From assembly GCA_019114445.1 (NCBI GenBank), contig DXFL01000030.1:107287-171286 (forward strand): a stretch of DNA of 64,000 nt, written 5' to 3'. Positions within the stretch are counted from its first letter, which is position 1, and each line of letters starts with the position of its first letter. The notes under the pieces were generated by a model. It was given only the letters and a program-made list of their open reading frames with translations, was not told the DNA's origin and did no database searches. The DNA comes from Candidatus Barnesiella excrementigallinarum. Its GTDB lineage: Bacteria; Bacteroidota; Bacteroidia; Bacteroidales; Barnesiellaceae. The position numbers were made by a program, and so were the translations under genes. Positions 29,116 to 38,914 of the stretch are shown here, piece after piece.

Positions 29116-29196
29116 TAGCGATTATACTTACAAATTAAAATTTATTTTAACCTTTAAGAATACAAATTAAACAGAAATCAACCAAATAATATATTT

Positions 29197-31482
29197 ATGT
29201 CAAAAGTTTCAAAAGAAGATGCTTTAAAGTATCACAGCGAAGGCAAAGCCGGAAAAATAGAAGTTATCCCTACCAAACCATATAGTACGCAACGCGACTT
29301 GTCCCTCGCCTACACACCGGGTGTAGCCGAGCCTTGTCTCGAAATAGAAAAAGACCCCGAAAAGGCTTACGAATATACCTCGAAAGGCAATTTGGTTGCC
29401 GTTATCTCCAACGGCACGGCCGTACTGGGACTGGGCGACATCGGCGCATTGGCCGGGAAACCGGTTATGGAAGGTAAAGGTTTGTTGTTCAAGATATTTG
29501 CCGGAATCGACGTTTTCGACATCGAAGTCAACGAAAAAGACCCCGAAAAATTTATTGCGGCCGTAAAAGCCATCGCCCCCACATTTGGAGGGATCAATTT
29601 GGAGGATATAAAAGCGCCCGAATGTTTCGAAATAGAGACCCGTTTGAAAGAGGAATTGAACATACCGGTCATGCACGACGACCAACACGGTACAGCCATT
29701 ATTTCGGGTGCCGGTCTGCTGAATGCCCTCGAAATTCAAGGAAAGAAAATCGAGGAGGCCAAACTGGTGGTAAACGGTGCCGGAGCCGCTGCCAGTTCGT
29801 GTACCAAACTATATATGGGACTGGGTATTAAAAAAGAAAATATTGTCATGGTGGACAGTAAAGGTGTAATCAGTACGAGCCGTACCGACCTGACACCGGC
29901 CAAACGAGAGTTTGCCACCGAACGGACCGATATAAAGACTTTGGCCGACGCCATGCGGGGTGCCGACATATTCTTGGGGCTCTCGGTAGCCGACGTGCTG
30001 ACTCCCGAGATGGTACAGTCGATGAACGACCGGCCTATCGTATTCGCCCTCGCCAATCCCAATCCCGAAATCGCTTACGACAAGGCGATGGCGTCGCGCG
30101 ACGATTTGATTTTCGCTACCGGACGGTCGGACTATCCAAACCAAATCAACAATGTACTGGGATTCCCCTATATCTTCCGGGGTGCGCTCGACGTTCGAGC
30201 CACAGCCATCAACGAAGAGATGAAACTGGCAGCCACCTATGCTATCGCCCGACTGACCAAAGAACCGGTACCCGATGTGGTAAACTCGGCTTACGGGATA
30301 CAACGCCTGTCGTTCGGTCCCGAATACATCATTCCCAAAGCCCTCGACCCCCGCTTGCTCACAGCCGTAGCACCCGCCGTGGCCAAAGCAGCTATGGATT
30401 CGGGCGTGGCCCAACACCGCATTACCGACTGGGATGCCTATAACGACCGATTAAAAAAACTGATGGGTTACGACAATAAGATGTTGCGCGAATTTACCGA
30501 AATGGCCCGCAAAGAGCCCAAACGGGTCGTATTTGCCGAGGCAAACCACGCCAATATGCTCCAAGCGGCATCTACCGCCATGAAAGAAGGTATTTGCAAG
30601 CCTATCTTGCTGGGCAACGACGAGTTGATTGGCAAACTGGCCGTATCGATAGGGGTAGATTTAAAAGGTATGCAAATCATCAACCTGCGTCACCCCAACG
30701 AGGAGGATCGCCGTATCCGTTACGCCAAAATGCTCACCGAGAAGAGACAGCGCGAAGGTATGACCTACGCCGAAGCTCACGAAAAAATGTTCGACCGCAA
30801 CTACTTCGGCATGATGATGGTCGAGGCCGGCGAAGCCGATGCTTTCATCACGGGTACCTACTCGAAATATGCCGAAACCATACAAATTGCCAAAGAGGTG
30901 ATAGGCATACGCAAAGGCTACAACCACTTCGGAGCCATGCACATCATGAATACCAAACACGGTACTTACTTCCTTGCCGATACCCTCATCAACCGTAGAC
31001 CTACGACCGAAACGCTTATCGACATTGCCAAACTCTCTTACGACTCCGTACGATTTTTTGCCCAAGACCCTGTCATTGCTATGGTATCCTACTCCAACTT
31101 CGGGTCGGACAATCAAGGAAGTCCCCAAAAAGTACACGAAGCCGTAAAAGCCTTGCACGAACAATATCCCGAAATGATTATCGACGGCGAAATGCAGGTA
31201 AATTTTGCCCTCAACAACAAACTCAGGGACAAATCGTACCCCTTCAACAAACTCTACGGACGGGAAGTAAATACGATTGTATTCCCCAACCTGAGTTCGG
31301 CAAACACCGCCTACAAGATGATGTTGGAAATGGGTGTGGCCGAATCTATCGGCCCGATACAAATGGGATTGAACAAACCTATCCACTTTACCGACATCGC
31401 CAGCTCGACACGCGATATTGTCAACCTTACTACCGTTGCCGTTCTCGACGCCATCGTGCAAGAACGGCGCAATAACCAATAA
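29197..31482 (+). CDS. maeB: NADP-dependent malic enzyme with phosphotransacetylase-like C-terminal domain
   Basis: Oxidative decarboxylation of malate to pyruvate with NADP reduction in the cytoplasm, linking C4 acids to pyruvate and supplying NADPH. The 761-residue protein has the large MaeB architecture. The malic N domain is at about 15-150 ([17 protein letters not shown], catalytic Tyr and Lys region) and the NAD-binding domain at about 160-400 with GAGAAASS. A phosphotransacetylase-like domain at about 430-755 ([19 protein letters not shown]) is known as a regulatory, non-catalytic acetyl-CoA-responsive module in this family. Length fits E. coli MaeB (759). The next gene starts 9 bases after the stop, suggesting co-transcription with a low-potential iron-sulfur flavoprotein. 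Confidence 0.95.
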   Translation: MSKVSKEDALKYHSEGKAGKIEVIPTKPYSTQRDLSLAYTPGVAEPCLEIEKDPEKAYEYTSKGNLVAVISNGTAVLGLGDIGALAGKPVMEGKGLLFKIFAGIDVFDIEVNEKDPEKFIAAVKAIAPTFGGINLEDIKAPECFEIETRLKEELNIPVMHDDQHGTAIISGAGLLNALEIQGKKIEEAKLVVNGAGAAASSCTKLYMGLGIKKENIVMVDSKGVISTSRTDLTPAKREFATERTDIKTLADAMRGADIFLGLSVADVLTPEMVQSMNDRPIVFALANPNPEIAYDKAMASRDDLIFATGRSDYPNQINNVLGFPYIFRGALDVRATAINEEMKLAATYAIARLTKEPVPDVVNSAYGIQRLSFGPEYIIPKALDPRLLTAVAPAVAKAAMDSGVAQHRITDWDAYNDRLKKLMGYDNKMLREFTEMARKEPKRVVFAEANHANMLQAASTAMKEGICKPILLGNDELIGKLAVSIGVDLKGMQIINLRHPNEEDRRIRYAKMLTEKRQREGMTYAEAHEKMFDRNYFGMMMVEAGEADAFITGTYSKYAETIQIAKEVIGIRKGYNHFGAMHIMNTKHGTYFLADTLINRRPTTETLIDIAKLSYDSVRFFAQDPVIAMVSYSNFGSDNQGSPQKVHEAVKALHEQYPEMIIDGEMQVNFALNNKLRDKSYPFNKLYGREVNTIVFPNLSSANTAYKMMLEMGVAESIGPIQMGLNKPIHFTDIASSTRDIVNLTTVAVLDAIVQERRNNQ

Positions 31483-31491
31483 AGAATTGTT

Positions 31492-32259
31492 ATGCACATT
31501 GTCTATTTCAGCCCCACCGGCGGAACCCGAAAAGCTGCCGAAATTATCGCAAACGCCATCGCTCCCACGACGGCCGAGATAGATATTACCGACCACAAAC
31601 AACAGGAAGAGCCGATCGAGTTAACCCCCGACGACTCTATCCTTGTGGCCGTACCCGTATATGGAGGCCGCGTGCCTGCCGTTGCCATAAACCGATTGAA
31701 ACGTATAACCGGGCACAATACCCCGGCTATACCGGTTGTGGTCTATGGAAACCGCGACTACGACGATGCGCTGCTCGAATTGAAATCGGCATTGGAAGCA
31801 AACGGATTCAAAACCGTAGCTTGCATGGCTTGTATTGCCGAGCACTCCATTATGAGGGTCTACGCTCACGGAAGGCCCGACGCAGCCGACACCGCACGTT
31901 TACAGGAATTTGGCCGGCAAATCAAAGCGAAACTGTCGAAACTGAAACCGGGCGAGATACCCGTCGCCCCCACCGTAAAAGGGAATCCCGATTACAAAAT
32001 CTACAACGGTGTACCCTTAAAACCCTACGTCACTAAAAAATGCAACCTTTGCGGGAAATGTGCCGCCTTATGCCCGGTAGAAGCAATCCCGGTCGATAAT
32101 CCCAAAACCACCGACAAAGAGCGGTGTATCTCGTGCATGAGGTGCATGGCCGTTTGTCCCCAAAAAGCCCGCAAAGTAAGCCCGATAAAGGTGCATCTAT
32201 CGACCCAGATGCTCAAAAAGGCGTGCGAAACGCGCAAAGAGCCCGAACTGTTTATCTGA
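31492..32259 (+). CDS. Flavodoxin-ferredoxin fusion (EFR1-type 4Fe-4S protein)
   Basis: Predicted electron carrier that joins a flavodoxin-like domain to a two-cluster ferredoxin. Residues 1-150 have the FMN-binding start (IVYFSPTGGTRKAAEIIANA) and a glycine-rich loop (VPVYGGRVPAVAI). The C-terminal part has two complete motifs, CNLCGKCAALCP from residue 184 and CISCMRCMAVCP from about 212, each binding one 4Fe-4S cluster. Length 255 is usual for the EFR1 group common in anaerobes. The gene lies 9 bases after maeB. A role in re-oxidising or balancing the reductant made by malic enzyme is possible but unproven; the physiological partner is unknown. Confidence 0.88.
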   Translation: MHIVYFSPTGGTRKAAEIIANAIAPTTAEIDITDHKQQEEPIELTPDDSILVAVPVYGGRVPAVAINRLKRITGHNTPAIPVVVYGNRDYDDALLELKSALEANGFKTVACMACIAEHSIMRVYAHGRPDAADTARLQEFGRQIKAKLSKLKPGEIPVAPTVKGNPDYKIYNGVPLKPYVTKKCNLCGKCAALCPVEAIPVDNPKTTDKERCISCMRCMAVCPQKARKVSPIKVHLSTQMLKKACETRKEPELFI

Positions 32260-32294
32260 GAGCGTGTTGGAGTACAACCGTTCCCCCTATCCCG

Positions 32295-33053
32295 TCAAAC
32301 AATAAATACAGGATTGTTTTCGCTCGAATGTGCCGGAGAATACCGGAATCCTTCGGCCGAGAACGAGAGTATATCGTCGGGGGCTGTAATCCTGTTTTGC
32401 AAGATATACCGGGTCATGGCACCCCTCATCATTTTGGCATATACGACAATAGTCTTCAAACGCCCGCCGGAAGTGACTTTAAATTCGGGAGTAATCACTC
32501 TCGTCTCGCGATTAATACGCGCCCAATCCAACGACAGCCGAATCTCCTTGCTGGCCAAATTGACCAATACACCGCCGGCCTCCTTTATATCGGCAATCAA
32601 ACGGTCGGTCAACAACGGCTTCCAATACGCTGCAACCGGAATCCCCATAGAAGGCAGTTCCACCGAATATTCCATGCGGTAGGGTTTGATAAGATCGAGC
32701 GGACGGCTCATACCATAACAGGCCGAAGCAATGCGCAAATGGCTTTGAGCATATTCAAAATCGGCTTTGGAGAAATCGGCGGGAGCCATATAACGAAACA
32801 CAATACCCGTATAGGCCAACAACGCCGGCAGCCCCCGATTGTCGGGCGAATGAAAATGGTTATACCGCTCTTTGGTCTGCAAAGCCAGCCCTCGATTGGT
32901 ACCCAACATACCCGCAAGTTCGTCGACCGAATAAGCCGCCATTTCCCACGCGATATGCTCCGCCTCTCGAAGATAGAGCGGTTGTGTAACTGCGGGAACC
33001 GTAATCGTGGTGCTCCCGGACATCGTTTTTGCCGGAGATAATAAAACCAACAT
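32295..33053 (-). CDS. yaaA: YaaA/DUF328 family peroxide-stress protein
   Basis: Member of the YaaA family; the E. coli protein lowers free iron during peroxide stress and has a DNA-binding helix-hairpin-helix-like fold. The ORF track begins far upstream inside mutL. The conserved family start MLVLLSPAKTM is at 33053, 13 bases beyond the mutL stop, giving 252 residues. Conserved segments seen are ALLAYTGIVFRYM, YGMSRPLDLIKPYRMEY, VNLASKEI and KTIVVYAKMMRGAMTRYIL. It is the last gene of the envelope/mutL operon and converges on the ferredoxin gene with a 35-base gap that shows no clear terminator. Substrate or exact activity is not known from sequence. Confidence 0.92.
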   Translation of the reverse strand: MLVLLSPAKTMSGSTTITVPAVTQPLYLREAEHIAWEMAAYSVDELAGMLGTNRGLALQTKERYNHFHSPDNRGLPALLAYTGIVFRYMAPADFSKADFEYAQSHLRIASACYGMSRPLDLIKPYRMEYSVELPSMGIPVAAYWKPLLTDRLIADIKEAGGVLVNLASKEIRLSLDWARINRETRVITPEFKVTSGGRLKTIVVYAKMMRGAMTRYILQNRITAPDDILSFSAEGFRYSPAHSSENNPVFIV

Positions 33054-33066
33054 AATGGCAATTAAT

Positions 33067-34956
33067 TTAGTTGAAGCGTTTTTGCAACTCGTCGTGCGAC
33101 ACCGAAATAAATACGGTTTTGCCGTCGGGAGTATAGGTCGGAACATTCAACGCCAGCAAATCGTCGATCAACGACGACATCTCTTCTTTCGAAAGCGATT
33201 GCCCCACCGGTAAGGCGGCAGCCTCGGCCAAAGTCCAAGCAATACGTCGCTGCAACGACAATTTCACGTCGTGCTCTTTCTCCGAGGCCGTAGCTATCAT
33301 CTGCCCAATCAAATCACACGCGTCCACCCCCTCGACCCCTGCCGGCAACGCATTGATGGAATAACTGTTCTGCCCCATATCGGCCAAATCGAAACCGAGG
33401 GCTGCCAAGTCGTCCCAAATAGACAACAGAGTGGCCGACTGCGACACAGTGAGTTGAATGATTTCGGGAAATAAAACCCGTTGCGAGGCTATTTCGCGGG
33501 ATTCCATTCCCGCCATAAAACGCTCGAACAGCACCAAACTATGGGCCCGATGTTGGTCTACGACCAACAGGCCGTCGGGGATAGGCGTCAACACATACCG
33601 CCCCTTCAACTGCATGACAGGCCGCCCGCTTTGATTCAACTTCGATTCAAATTCGGGGAAGGCCGCCTGCCCCTCATTCCCGGCCGAAAGTTTCGACTCA
33701 TACTCGGTATCGCCCTGCATATTGACCTTCGAAGCAAATTCGGCCGTTTCGCCGGCAGGACGAAGATCGTCATCGGGTTTTGCGCTGTTGAAACTGCTGT
33801 ACAACTGCTGCCAATCATAATCGGGACGCTTGGCCGACGAACTTCCGGTGCGGAACGGGTTATACGAAGTATCGACATGAACCGTGGGAGGCTGTACATA
33901 TACACCCGGTTTCGAGGCCGGTATCTCAGGGGCATCGTCCATATCGAAGTCGATAGTGGGTGCGGTGCTGAATTTTCCCAAAGCCTCCTTTACCGAAGCC
34001 GAAAGAATTTGCCAAATGGGTTGCTCGTTTTCGAACTTAATTTCGGTTTTCGTAGGGTGAATGTTTACATCGATTGTATCGGGATCGACGGTAAGGTTTA
34101 TGAAATAGTTGGGCATCTCGCCCACAGGTATCAATTGTTCGTAACAAATAGTCACGGCCTTGTGGAAATAGGGATGACGCATATAACGCCCGTTGACAAA
34201 GAAATATTGCAAAGCCCCCCTTTTGCGAGCCGACTCGGGACGCCCCACATAACCCGATATTTTCACCAACGACGTTTCGGTTGCTACCGAAAGCAACTGC
34301 TGGTTGAGGCTTTTCCCAAAAAGAGCCACAATACGCTGCCGCAAATTGGTCGCCGGCAAGTTAAACATTTCGGTATCGTTGTGGACAAGCGTAAAACTCA
34401 CCTGAGTATTGATCAACGCCATGCGTTCAAACTCATTGAGTATATTGCTCAACTCTACTTGATTGGATTTTAAAAACTTACGACGAGCCGGCACATTAAA
34501 GAAGATATTCTTTACGGCAAAATTACTGCCCACAGGGGTAGAAATGCTATCCTGTCCCTCGCACCGGGAGGCCGACATTCGCACACAAGTGCCTACCTCG
34601 TCCTCTTCCCGACGAGTGCGTAACTCTACCTGCGAAATCGCAGCAATCGAGGCCAATGCCTCGCCTCTGAAACCCATAGTCCGCAACGAAAAGAGATCGT
34701 CGGCCGAACGGATTTTCGAGGTCGAATGCCGTTCAAAAGCCAACCGGGCATCGGTGGGCGACATTCCTTTACCGTTGTCGATCACCTGTATAAGCGTGCG
34801 CCCGGCATCCTTCAAAACAATCTGTATGGAAGTAGCTCCGGCATCAACGGCATTCTCGACCAACTCTTTAATAACCGATGCCGGCCGTTGTATAACCTCA
34901 CCCGCCGCTATTTGATTGGCCACAGAGTCGGGTAACAAATGTATCACATCACTCAT
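33067..34956 (-). CDS. mutL: DNA mismatch repair protein MutL, endonuclease motif degenerate
   Basis: GHKL ATPase that couples MutS mismatch recognition to strand repair. I start at MSDVIHLLPDSVANQIAAGE (34956), six codons into the ORF-track frame; 629 residues. ATPase motifs are intact: Glu31 and Asn35 in KELVENAVDAGAT, DNGKGM, and TMGFRGEAL. The C-terminal dimerisation domain begins near residue 430. The metal-binding endonuclease motif DQHAxxE is altered to DQHRAHS, and a CPHGRP-like motif is absent near the C-terminus (VPTYTPDGKTVF). Nicking activity of the type known in Bacillus and eukaryotes is therefore unlikely. The gene lies in an operon of periplasmic folding genes, just after the OstA-like gene and 13 bases before yaaA. 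Confidence 0.96.
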   Translation of the reverse strand: MSDVIHLLPDSVANQIAAGEVIQRPASVIKELVENAVDAGATSIQIVLKDAGRTLIQVIDNGKGMSPTDARLAFERHSTSKIRSADDLFSLRTMGFRGEALASIAAISQVELRTRREEDEVGTCVRMSASRCEGQDSISTPVGSNFAVKNIFFNVPARRKFLKSNQVELSNILNEFERMALINTQVSFTLVHNDTEMFNLPATNLRQRIVALFGKSLNQQLLSVATETSLVKISGYVGRPESARKRGALQYFFVNGRYMRHPYFHKAVTICYEQLIPVGEMPNYFINLTVDPDTIDVNIHPTKTEIKFENEQPIWQILSASVKEALGKFSTAPTIDFDMDDAPEIPASKPGVYVQPPTVHVDTSYNPFRTGSSSAKRPDYDWQQLYSSFNSAKPDDDLRPAGETAEFASKVNMQGDTEYESKLSAGNEGQAAFPEFESKLNQSGRPVMQLKGRYVLTPIPDGLLVVDQHRAHSLVLFERFMAGMESREIASQRVLFPEIIQLTVSQSATLLSIWDDLAALGFDLADMGQNSYSINALPAGVEGVDACDLIGQMIATASEKEHDVKLSLQRRIAWTLAEAAALPVGQSLSKEEMSSLIDDLLALNVPTYTPDGKTVFISVSHDELQKRFN

Positions 34957-34978
34957 AACGAAAGCTCCTTGCAAGTAA

Positions 34979-36580
34979 CTAATGGTTGAAACGATGTTTC
35001 TTTTTATCTTCGACAGCCTCGACCTTTACTTCGGGTTTTCGGAATATATCCTGCGGATCGACCGGCCTCAATTCGTCGTACCACCTATAAGCCGGCAAAT
35101 ACAATTGTTCGGGCTTTACAAGTTCCATAGGCGTCATACTGCCCTGCGGCTGCGGCCAAATGACAATTTTTTCCATCTGCCGGTTTTTCAAAAACATCCT
35201 TAAAAAACCGCTTTCCGCCTTATTGAGCCCGGTCAGTGTAGAATCCCGCTCTTGCGGATAAAAGATGGTTTGGGCGTTGCCGTTCACATCGACCTGCCGC
35301 AACTCGCCATGCTCAAAAAAGGCTTTCAGGGTTTTCCCCGATACTTGATCGAAAAATACCGAATCTTTGTGCTGTGCCGCAAAAGCCGCCGACGGGATAA
35401 AAGCCCAATCGATAGAACTGTCGTTCATGTGTATGCGAATCGTGTCGCCGGTAATTTGATAATTTTCGTTCCAAATAATGGGAAGTTTATACATATGCAA
35501 CAACGAATCGGCACTGGTAAACTCCATCGAATCGCACACGCCCTGAGCGTCGACCCTGAAAAACCGCACCCCGTGATAGGCTTGCAAAAGACGGGTAGAA
35601 TCGGGCAGAATCAAATGCGATTTCAACGTATCGGCGTGCATATACAGGGTATCGCCTCGTGAGAATTCGAGCACACGGGCCGAATCGGTGGCAAAAGAAT
35701 ATTCGGTCTTTTCGTTGTAAAAGCCATATTGCCCCTCCATAATGATGGAGCGCACCGAATCGTTGAGGACCATATTCCCGAAGACCTCGCCAAATCCCGA
35801 CCCACGGTCGTAAAAAATCGTATCGCCCGTAAGGCTTTGCCCCTTCGACGTAATCAGCGACCGTTTCAACAACATGGATTTATCGGTCTCGGTATTGTAC
35901 CACCCCGAAGTAGAATAGATGATATTACTGTCGGAAACGATGGTCGACGGACCTACAATATCGGCAATCTTGGTTTGGGTGTTATATTCGAGCGTATCGG
36001 AATAGAGGGTATATTTCTCGTTTATGAGTTGTACGTCGAAATTAAAGACCGACTGTTTGGTGTCGGGCGAATACTGCCCGTAAACCGATGTCAACTCATT
36101 TTGCGAATCCACCAGTTTTCCCCCATCGAAATAGTAGCCGATGTTGGGAATCATCTCGTAATTGAGGCTATCGGTAAACAGCGTTACATCGCGGTTCTCC
36201 ATGCGCACATTCTCCCGCAAACGGGCAATTTGTTCGTTTCCATTATAGTAGAGCACATCGCCATAAATAAACAGCGTATCGCCCTGCTCCATGCGCACAT
36301 TGCCAAAGGCATCGAGCGAATTGTCTTTCTCGTAGAAATAGGCACTGTCGCAGTACATATACATACTGTCCTTTCGGAATATGACATTACCCCTAAGCAC
36401 CCGATAGTCGGGGCTTAATGCCTTGTCGAAAGTTAGCTCGTCGCTATTCTCCAAATAAACTTTATTGGGGTCGTCTCGTGCCGGTAAATTCTTTCCGGGA
36501 GTCCCTGTCGCTGCCCACATACCAAGAGTAAGCAGGCATAAAACACCGGCCAGTGTTTTATGCCCCACTCCTTTATTCAT
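34979..36580 (-). CDS. OstA/LptA-like periplasmic protein
   Basis: Protein with OstA/LptA-type beta-jellyroll repeats, implying a role in carrying lipopolysaccharide across the periplasm or in assembling the outer membrane. Two starts are possible; I prefer MNKGVGHKTLAGVLCLLTLG (36580, 533 residues) because the signal peptide then begins directly, while the ORF-track start at 36598 adds six residues. OstA-like sequence (YRVLRGNVIFRKDSMYMYCDSAYFYEKDNS) starts near residue 55 and repeats through about residue 300, as in RLRENVRMENRDVTLFTDSL. The C-terminal third is less recognisable. It is longer than LptA (about 185) and lacks the LptD barrel, matching a Bacteroidota OstA-like group. Position beside three SurA/PpiC proteins supports an envelope role. 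Confidence 0.8.
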   Translation of the reverse strand: MNKGVGHKTLAGVLCLLTLGMWAATGTPGKNLPARDDPNKVYLENSDELTFDKALSPDYRVLRGNVIFRKDSMYMYCDSAYFYEKDNSLDAFGNVRMEQGDTLFIYGDVLYYNGNEQIARLRENVRMENRDVTLFTDSLNYEMIPNIGYYFDGGKLVDSQNELTSVYGQYSPDTKQSVFNFDVQLINEKYTLYSDTLEYNTQTKIADIVGPSTIVSDSNIIYSTSGWYNTETDKSMLLKRSLITSKGQSLTGDTIFYDRGSGFGEVFGNMVLNDSVRSIIMEGQYGFYNEKTEYSFATDSARVLEFSRGDTLYMHADTLKSHLILPDSTRLLQAYHGVRFFRVDAQGVCDSMEFTSADSLLHMYKLPIIWNENYQITGDTIRIHMNDSSIDWAFIPSAAFAAQHKDSVFFDQVSGKTLKAFFEHGELRQVDVNGNAQTIFYPQERDSTLTGLNKAESGFLRMFLKNRQMEKIVIWPQPQGSMTPMELVKPEQLYLPAYRWYDELRPVDPQDIFRKPEVKVEAVEDKKKHRFNH

Positions 36581-36605
36581 ATTTCTTCGATGCCTCATTG
36601 GCCTC

Positions 36606-37961
36606 TTATTTTATCCAACCGTCGTACTTGAACTCACAATTTCGCCACCCTTCCTTTACACGGATATAGGTCTCGCTCTGCTTTTTGGCCAACCATTCGT
36701 TCAAAATATCTGTTTTCTTTTTCTCCTCGACAATCGCTTTCAAGGTTTGGTAGTCGTCCGACATATTAGCCTTATGCCCGTCGATACGGTTTTTCAATTT
36801 TACGATAGCTACCACCTCTTTGTTTTTACGCTCGTCGGTCATCACAAAAGGTTTCGAAATTTCGCCCACTTTCAAATCGGCCACCACCTTAGCAACGTCC
36901 TGAGGCAAATGCCCCATTTCGAATTTCGAGGTTCCCGTCTGCGGATTCACCATAAGCCCCTTGTTGTTACGGGTATCCTTATCTTGCGAAACATATTGGG
37001 TAACTTCGTCGAAAGTAAATTTTTTATCCAGCAGATCGGTACGCAACGAGTCGAGACGGACCAATGCATCGGAAAGGTCTTTATCCGAAACGTGCGGACG
37101 GAGCAAGATGTGGCGCACATTGATACGGTCGCCCCGTTTTTCGATTAACTGGATAATATGATAACCATATTCGGTCTCTACGATTTTCGAAACTTTCTTG
37201 GGATCGCTCAAATTAAATGCCACATTGGCAAACTCGGGTACCAAATTGCTCTTGCTCACGAATCCCATTTCGCCACCCATCATGGCCGACGCACGGTCCT
37301 CGGAGTAGAGTACTGCCAATGTCGAGAAGTCGCGTTCTCCGCTATTCACCTGCTCGCTGAAATCGCGCAAGCGGGCTTTTACATTATCGATCTCCTGTTG
37401 CGGCACTTTGGGATTCAACGTAATAATTTGCACCTCGACCTGCATGGGGATATAGGGAATACTGTCGGCAGGCAACTGATTGTAAAACTTACGTACTTCG
37501 GCAGGAGTTGTCTTTACATCTTTCACCAAATTACGCTGTACCTCCTGCACGGTACCCTGATCACGGATAATATTAGCCAATTCCTCGCGAATCTCGGCAA
37601 CCGGTTTCTTAAAATATTCTTCCATTTTTTCCTTCGAACCGATATTGGCTATGAGGTAATTGATACGAGCCTCTACCTGCTGAAACACGGTCGCATCGGG
37701 AACTGTAATCGTATCGAGTTTTGCTTGATGCAAAAAAAGTTTTTGTACGGCGAGCTGTTCGGGAATCACACAATAGGGATCGCCATCGATACGTTGCCCG
37801 TCGTATTGCATTTGTCGGTACTGTTCTTCGACTTCCGACTTATAAATGGCCTCATCGCCTATTATCCACACCACTTCGTCAATTACATTGTCGTCGGCAA
37901 CAAGCGGAAGAGCAACTGTTGCCACAAAGAAAAACAAAAGCCAATCAGTAAGTTTACGCAT
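36606..37961 (-). CDS. SurA-like periplasmic chaperone/peptidyl-prolyl isomerase
   Basis: Periplasmic chaperone for outer-membrane proteins. The 451-residue precursor has a signal peptide (LTDWLLFFFVATVALPLVAD) and the SurA N-terminal domain (VIDEVVWIIGDEAIYKSEVEEQ) at about 25-150. It has two parvulin-type rotamase domains: the first around 170-275, with YSEDRASAMMGGEMGFV and TEYGYHIIQL, the second opening INVRHILLRPH at about 285. Length and order fit SurA (428 in E. coli). It lies between a lipoprotein relative (10 bases upstream) and the OstA-like gene (7 bases downstream). Confidence 0.9.
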   Translation of the reverse strand: MRKLTDWLLFFFVATVALPLVADDNVIDEVVWIIGDEAIYKSEVEEQYRQMQYDGQRIDGDPYCVIPEQLAVQKLFLHQAKLDTITVPDATVFQQVEARINYLIANIGSKEKMEEYFKKPVAEIREELANIIRDQGTVQEVQRNLVKDVKTTPAEVRKFYNQLPADSIPYIPMQVEVQIITLNPKVPQQEIDNVKARLRDFSEQVNSGERDFSTLAVLYSEDRASAMMGGEMGFVSKSNLVPEFANVAFNLSDPKKVSKIVETEYGYHIIQLIEKRGDRINVRHILLRPHVSDKDLSDALVRLDSLRTDLLDKKFTFDEVTQYVSQDKDTRNNKGLMVNPQTGTSKFEMGHLPQDVAKVVADLKVGEISKPFVMTDERKNKEVVAIVKLKNRIDGHKANMSDDYQTLKAIVEEKKKTDILNEWLAKKQSETYIRVKEGWRNCEFKYDGWIK

Positions 37962-37971
37962 AATTCAAATA

Positions 37972-38862
37972 TTATTTTATACTCTCTTTTTCAGATTCAT
38001 CTTTTTTATAGATCCATTTTATCTTGCCCGACTCTTCGGCATCGCGATAAAGGTTCTCTTCCAGTTCGCGGTTAAACTCCAACCGGGTACTGTTGGTGAG
38101 AATCTCCTGTATACGGGTTTTGGCAAAATCGTAAGGCATCACCTCGCCCGGCAGCCGGTATTCCGAGATATACAGCAAATACCAATATCCGTTTTTATTG
38201 ACTTCCAGTTTCTTATTGTTTTTCAAGAAACTTACGGAATTGCCAAACTCATAAGGTATATTACTGACAATCTCCTCAAACGGTATCCATTTATCGTAGA
38301 AATAGTCGTAGTTCACGACATTTTTCAAAGCATATTTTTCGATCTTCTCCACACCATCGGGGGTCGACGCACAATACCATTTTTTCAACTGGTTAAGGTT
38401 GGGGGCATTTTCGGGGACTTTAAGGAAAAGGCCTCTGAGAATAGGCTCTCTCAAACGGAAAAGTTCGGAGTTGTTTGCGTAATAGTTCTCCATCTCGGCC
38501 TCGCCAAAAGCCTCGGTAGACCGCTCGCTGAGAAAGCGTTTGCGATATTCGAAGATAACCAAATCGCGACGGTATTTTTCGACCAAGACGTCGATTCGCT
38601 CCATATCGGGAATATTCTTTGTCGCAATCTCGTACAACAGCACATCGCTAACCCAACGGTGAATATATTTTTCGGCAAAATTGGCACTGTCGGTCGGCGA
38701 AAGGCCTTCGGGCATGGCTTCGAGCAGTTCCTTGCGCGACAAAGTCTCGTCGCCCACCTGAACCAAAGAATCTTCATTGCCCTGTAACCCACTTCGGCAC
38801 GCCGTAAAAAGGCATGCCGAAAGTGTTACATACAATAGTGCTATTGTCGAAAATCTATACAT
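37972..38862 (-). CDS. PpiC/SurA-related periplasmic lipoprotein
   Basis: Lipoprotein related to peptidyl-prolyl isomerases of this operon, but with no clear complete rotamase domain. The 296-residue precursor has a lipobox (SACLFTAC, then RSGL). A SurA-N-like beginning (LVQVGDETLSRKELLEAMP) and a charged helical segment (about 85-140) follow. The rest is alpha/beta sequence (YWYLLYISEYRLPGEVMPYD) where a parvulin domain would be; the FGFHII-type signature of its neighbours is missing. It may be a non-catalytic chaperone or tether. It lies 52 bases after the two-domain isomerase and 10 before the SurA-like gene, firmly within the operon. Confidence 0.78.
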   Translation of the reverse strand: MYRFSTIALLYVTLSACLFTACRSGLQGNEDSLVQVGDETLSRKELLEAMPEGLSPTDSANFAEKYIHRWVSDVLLYEIATKNIPDMERIDVLVEKYRRDLVIFEYRKRFLSERSTEAFGEAEMENYYANNSELFRLREPILRGLFLKVPENAPNLNQLKKWYCASTPDGVEKIEKYALKNVVNYDYFYDKWIPFEEIVSNIPYEFGNSVSFLKNNKKLEVNKNGYWYLLYISEYRLPGEVMPYDFAKTRIQEILTNSTRLEFNRELEENLYRDAEESGKIKWIYKKDESEKESIK

Positions 38863-38914
38863 TATCTTCTTGCATACTTAACCGTGCGCTAAATTACGAT
38901 TAAATCATAACCGA

